From assembly GCF_000424145.1 (NCBI RefSeq), contig NZ_AUJI01000009.1, positions 250,191 to 314,190 of the forward strand: a stretch of 64,000 bases of DNA, read 5' to 3'. Within the stretch, counting starts at the first letter, position 1, and each line of letters opens with the position of its first letter. This document shows positions 61,368 to 64,000 of this stretch, piece after piece. Made by a program: the position numbers and the translations under genes. Under the pieces are notes generated by a model, which saw nothing but the letters and a program-made list of their open reading frames with translations, did no database searches and had not been told where the DNA came from. This DNA is from Butyrivibrio sp. AC2005 (GTDB lineage Bacteria > Bacillota > Clostridia > Lachnospirales > Lachnospiraceae).

Positions 61368-62343
61368 TGATATGCCTAATGGTTATCAGGAAACTATAGA
61401 GAAAGGAATGAATGCTGTGAGATACTTTACTACAAGCATGTCCTATGGTAAGGGAAGCAAAGAAGAGCAAATAAAAAGGCTTTTGCATGAAATCAAGGAA
61501 GCAGACGCAATTGTCATTGGAGCAGGAGCGGGACTATCAACATCTGCTGGCTTAACATATAGTGGCAAGCGCTTTGAAAAATACTTCTATGACTTTGCCA
61601 AAAGATTTGGAATAAGAGATATGTATTCAGGTGGTTTCTATCCGTTTCCGAGCGAAGAAATACGCTGGGCCTGGTGGGCGAGACATATTTATTTTAACAG
61701 ATATATTGATGCTCCAAAGCCAGTGTATAGGGATCTTCTTAAGATGGTTTTCGATAAGGATTATTTTGTTATCACAACAAATGTAGATCACCAGTTTCAA
61801 AGAGCAGGTTTTGACAAGAAAAGACTGTTCTATACTCAGGGTGATTATGGTTTGTTTCAGAGCGTGAATCCTGCTATTCAGAAAACCTTTGATAATGAAG
61901 AGTGGGTAATGAAAGCTATGGAAGCACAAGGTTTTGTAAGAGATGATCAGGGAGTATTTCAGGTACCGATTGATGGTAAGCTACTGATGGAAATTCCTTC
62001 TGAGCTGATTCCAAAGTGTCCTGATGACGGCTCTGATATGACTATGAATTTGAGAGCTGATGATTCTTTTGTCGAAGATGAAGGATGGCATAGGGCATCT
62101 GCGGCATATTCTGATTTTATTCGCAGACATGAGAATCTTCACGTTCTTTATCTTGAACTTGGAGTGGGAGCCAACACCCCTGTTATAATAAAGTATCCAT
62201 TCTGGCAGATGACGCTGGCAAATGAGAAAGCGGTATATGCCTGCTTAAATTATGGTGAATCATTCTGCCCAGAGGAAATTGCAGATAGAAGTATATGCAT
62301 TGATGGTGATATAGGAGAAGTATTTGAGACGCAGATTTCTTAA
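61351..62343 (+). CDS. SirTM-type sirtuin (class M ADP-ribosyltransferase)
   Basis: 330 residues from ATG 61351 (61321 and 61333 are also possible). Rossmann start IVIGAGAGLSTSAGLTYSG, YFVITTNVDHQFQRAGFDKKRLFYTQGDYG, ELGVGANTPVIIKYPFWQ and CLNYGE fit the SirTM branch, which lacks the usual deacylase His and transfers ADP-ribose. Overlap with the macrodomain gene indicates one module of writing and erasing. No GcvH-L or lipoate ligase gene is nearby. Confidence 0.88.
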   Translation: MKNLYDDMPNGYQETIEKGMNAVRYFTTSMSYGKGSKEEQIKRLLHEIKEADAIVIGAGAGLSTSAGLTYSGKRFEKYFYDFAKRFGIRDMYSGGFYPFPSEEIRWAWWARHIYFNRYIDAPKPVYRDLLKMVFDKDYFVITTNVDHQFQRAGFDKKRLFYTQGDYGLFQSVNPAIQKTFDNEEWVMKAMEAQGFVRDDQGVFQVPIDGKLLMEIPSELIPKCPDDGSDMTMNLRADDSFVEDEGWHRASAAYSDFIRRHENLHVLYLELGVGANTPVIIKYPFWQMTLANEKAVYACLNYGESFCPEEIADRSICIDGDIGEVFETQIS

Positions 62344-62397
62344 ATGTCTGCAAAATGTCCGCATAATGTCTGCAAAATGTCGGCTTGATGTCTGTTT
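62343..62397 (+). repeat. Five 11-bp tandem repeats (iterons)
   Basis: Units start at 62343, 62354, 62365, 62376 and 62387. Consensus AATGTCTGCAA; three positions vary. Exactly 11-bp phasing begins at the sirtuin stop codon and would place protein contacts on one helix face. Confidence 0.8.
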
Positions 62398-62505
62398 TCA
62401 AGTAATTTTGGGTGTGTTATATTTACAATGGACAAAGAAATGAGGAAAACAAAAAGCACCTCACCTCCGAGTCCATTTCTTTTGCAAAAGAATATCGGCT
62501 GATTT

Positions 62506-62551
62506 AGCGTCAGCTCATGAGAATTAAAACTCATGGGTCTGGCGCTTTTCT
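62506..62551 (+). terminator. Terminator after the sirtuin gene
   Basis: AGCGTCAG with CTGGCGCT (one G-U) and CATGAG with CTCATG form a two-part stem, followed by TTTTCTT. Confidence 0.8.
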
Positions 62552-62610
62552 TATGTCAGTAACCAGCCAGCGGATGACGATCCAAGGCTAAGCGCAAACA
62601 GAAAGAGAGT

Positions 62611-62639
62611 TTGACACCTGTAACGTTACAGGTTATAAT
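62611..62639 (+). promoter_or_regulatory. higBA promoter with operator in the spacer
   Basis: TTGACA, 17-nt spacer and TATAAT, all consensus. The spacer is filled by the perfect dyad ACCTGTAACGTTACAGGT (62616-62633). The start of transcription is expected at about 62646, the A of the toxin ATG. Confidence 0.85.
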
Positions 62640-62645
62640 AATAAC

Positions 62646-62924
62646 ATGATAAAATCGTTTGCACATAAAGGTTTAAAAGACTTCTATGAAACTGGTTCAA
62701 AGAAGGGAATTCAGCCAGATCATGCACCGAAATTAGCGAGAATGCTTGACCGATTGGATGCCAGCACCAGTGCTCAAGATATGAACTTGCCTGGGTATAG
62801 ATTACATACACTTAAAGGTGATAAGCAGGATATGTGGTCTGTTACAGTAAATGGTAATTGGAGAATGACTTTTTACTTTGAGGGTCAGGATGCATTTCTT
62901 GTAGACTACATGGACTATCACTGA
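62646..62924 (+). CDS. higB: HigB-like toxin (RelE/ParE family)
   Basis: 92 residues beginning MIKSFAHKGLKDFYETGSKKGIQPDHAPKL and ending VNGNWRMTFYFEGQDAFLVDYMDYH, the standard HigB pattern of ribosome-dependent mRNA interferases. No ribosome binding site lies upstream, and the promoter spacing implies a leaderless mRNA. Toxin precedes antitoxin, as is normal for HigBA. Confidence 0.9.
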   Translation: MIKSFAHKGLKDFYETGSKKGIQPDHAPKLARMLDRLDASTSAQDMNLPGYRLHTLKGDKQDMWSVTVNGNWRMTFYFEGQDAFLVDYMDYH

Positions 62925-62941
62925 GGAAGGAGGAAAAATAC

Positions 62942-63238
62942 ATGACTAGAAGACCGACACATCCAGGAAATGTATTCTTGGAAGATGTAATGAAACCATT
63001 GAATCTCACAGTCACCGATGCAGCGAGAATGCTAGGAGTAAGTAGAAAAGCATTGTCAGAGTTTGTTAATGAGAAAGCTTCTCTTAGCCCGGAAATGGCC
63101 ATAAGGATAAGCAAGGCAACTAATACATCTCCGGAAAGCTGGATGAATATGCAGCAGAAACTGACGCTATGGATAGCACAGCAAAATGAACCATCAAATG
63201 TAATACCCTTTCCTCTGGACGCAGTAAAAGAGGGATGA
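62942..63238 (+). CDS. higA: HigA-like antitoxin
   Basis: 98 residues: TRRPTHPGNVFLEDVMKPLNLTVTDAARMLGVSRKALSEFVNEKASLSPEMAIRISKATNTSPESWMNMQ, a Xre HTH of the VapI/HigA type. AAGGAGG upstream, 17 nt from the toxin gene. It neutralises HigB and is the likely repressor at the promoter dyad. Confidence 0.92.
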   Translation: MTRRPTHPGNVFLEDVMKPLNLTVTDAARMLGVSRKALSEFVNEKASLSPEMAIRISKATNTSPESWMNMQQKLTLWIAQQNEPSNVIPFPLDAVKEG

Positions 63239-63242
63239 TTGT

Positions 63243-63295
63243 AATAGCTCTGGAATCAAGATTTGATTAGTTGATGTCCGGAGCTATTTTATTTT
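63243..63295 (+). terminator. Terminator after higBA
   Basis: AATAGCTC-GGA pairs with TCC-GAGCTATT, with a 22-nt loop, followed by TTATTTTT. Confidence 0.7.
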
Positions 63296-63338
63296 TGTCT
63301 AAAAAAGGTATGATAATCCATAAGTTGTCGGAAAGCGC

Positions 63339-63569
63339 CGGTGGAATCAGGGGATTACATCTGAAGCATTAAAAGCAGTCATAGATTTCTTTTTTGACAA
63401 GGTGGAAGCAAATCGTATTGAATCAAGGCATGATGTTAATAATTCACACTCCGGTATGGTCATGAAAAAATGTGGAATGAAGTACGAAGGGACACTCCGT
63501 AGCTCAGATATTAACAACCAGGGACTTAATGATTCCAGTTGGTATGCAATTCTAGGATCAGATAGGTGA
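63339..63569 (+). pseudogene. C-terminal fragment of a GNAT acetyltransferase (RimJ/RimL-like)
   Basis: 76 codons are open: GITSEALKAVIDFFFDKVEANRIESRHDVNNSHSGMVMKKCGMKYEGTLR... then QGLNDSSWYAILGSDR and TGA. This is the second half of RimJ/RimL-type acetyltransferases, beginning around the acetyl-CoA loop; the ~100 N-terminal residues are missing and there is no start. Confidence 0.75.
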
Positions 63570-63822
63570 GATCCCGGGAATACAATCTATGAAAGAAGAC
63601 AGCGCAAGAAGCTTGAAGAGAAAATAAGTAACTAATGATTTTAGAATATATTTATTGGTTCTTTAGGTTGGATTAAGTTAACTCGTCTATAATGAGACTG
63701 TAAGTTGAGAACAGGGCACGTTTTGATACAGTGAATATGCTTACTGCGAATGGTAGCTCGCAATATAAAATACTCCAAAACTTTTATGATGAACAGGAAC
63801 AAATATATGGAGGATTTTTATA
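63570..63822. other. Intergenic region before the last gene
   Basis: Contains YERRQRKKLEEKISN-like codons just after the GNAT fragment and TATAAT at 63688 with a poor -35. No complete gene seen. GGAGG at 63809-63813 serves the gene at 63823. Confidence 0.3.
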
Positions 63823-64000
63823 ATGTTCAAGAAATTAGCAACTATTTTGACAACATGTGCGATAACCGTATCTGCAGTAGCTTGTGGAAGCCAGGCTCAG
63901 CAGGTAGACAGTATCCAGACCGATTCATCGGAAAGTACTCAGGAAGAAAGTGCTTCTTCTGAAGAGGTAAAAGAAGAAGCTTCAGATTCTGCTGCAGAAA
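63823..64000 (+). CDS. Lipoprotein, N-terminal part (cut by window end)
   Basis: 59 codons visible from ATG 63823 (GGAGG 9 nt upstream). Signal peptide MFKKLATILTTCAITVSAVAC with lipobox VSAVAC-G, then a Ser/Glu-rich linker (QAQQVDSIQTDSSESTQEES...). The domain lies beyond the window; a secreted, lipid-anchored protein is all that can be said. Confidence 0.8.
   Translation, partial: MFKKLATILTTCAITVSAVACGSQAQQVDSIQTDSSESTQEESASSEEVKEEASDSAAE

Noticed and set aside
62183..62534. Antisense ORFs across the 11-bp repeats
   Set aside because: They translate the repeats (ADILQ-like) and the SirTM antisense strand; no start signal.
63470..63530. tRNA-like string CCGTAGCTCAG
   Set aside because: It belongs to the GNAT fragment reading frame; no cloverleaf can be formed.

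Overview
The window looks like chromosomal DNA of a low-to-moderate GC Gram-positive anaerobe of the Clostridia, most probably a Lachnospiraceae member (Butyrivibrio/Pseudobutyrivibrio-like). This rests on the gene order rplQ-ecfA1-ecfA2-ecfT-truA-rplM-rpsI after a complete S10-spc-alpha cluster, the zinc-type S14, the zinc-LID adenylate kinase, the enlarged L17, strong AGGAGG ribosome binding sites and sigma-A type promoters. The genus is an inference; no rRNA or tRNA gene is present to test it.

Layout. 1-2021: the end of an amino-acid ABC transporter operon (permease tail, ATPase), a cytidylate-kinase-like protein and a membrane protein. 2273-8614: a signalling operon with a receiver-only regulator and two membrane hybrid histidine kinases; the second carries a DegV fatty-acid-binding domain between its receiver and Hpt domains. 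8637-18062: housekeeping and metabolism (AgcS symporter, dtd, pyrG, dapL, YlmH-like protein, a BTAD regulator with a degenerate GGDEF domain, a small alarmone synthetase, an rRNA methyltransferase). 18280-34900: the S10-spc-alpha ribosomal protein cluster with secY, adk, map, infA and rpoA, preceded by a structured leader and ended by a terminator. 34961-39942: a small membrane protein, the ECF energizing module, truA and rplM-rpsI.

39861-64000 is accessory DNA. It begins with a degenerate ~54-bp tandem repeat array right after rpsI. A 19-nt copy of the rpsI 3' end recurs at 42793, as if an element had integrated there. Then come decayed genes (Schlafen/AlbA_2-type protein, integrase N-terminus, GNAT fragments), two copies of a palindromic repeat, a MotA-like/LuxR/SurA-like trio, a YjbR-MGMT repair fusion, a GC-richer metallophosphoesterase, a HTH/nucleotidyltransferase toxin-antitoxin-like pair, and a set of extracytoplasmic or membrane proteins of unknown role.

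The last part holds a LysR-divergent cluster (hydrolase, acetyltransferase, flavodoxin, cyclophilin-like lipoprotein). After it comes an Rrf2-headed locus with a PNPOx-ferredoxin protein, a zinc macrodomain and a SirTM-type sirtuin, that is, a reversible protein ADP-ribosylation module. It ends with five 11-bp iterons, a HigBA pair with an operator inside its promoter spacer and a probably leaderless toxin mRNA, and the start of a lipoprotein gene cut by the window edge.

The most distinctive items are the DegV-containing phosphorelay kinase, the 54-bp repeat array with the rpsI 3' duplication, and the SirTM/macrodomain locus linked to ferredoxin and Rrf2 instead of the lipoylated carrier genes seen elsewhere.
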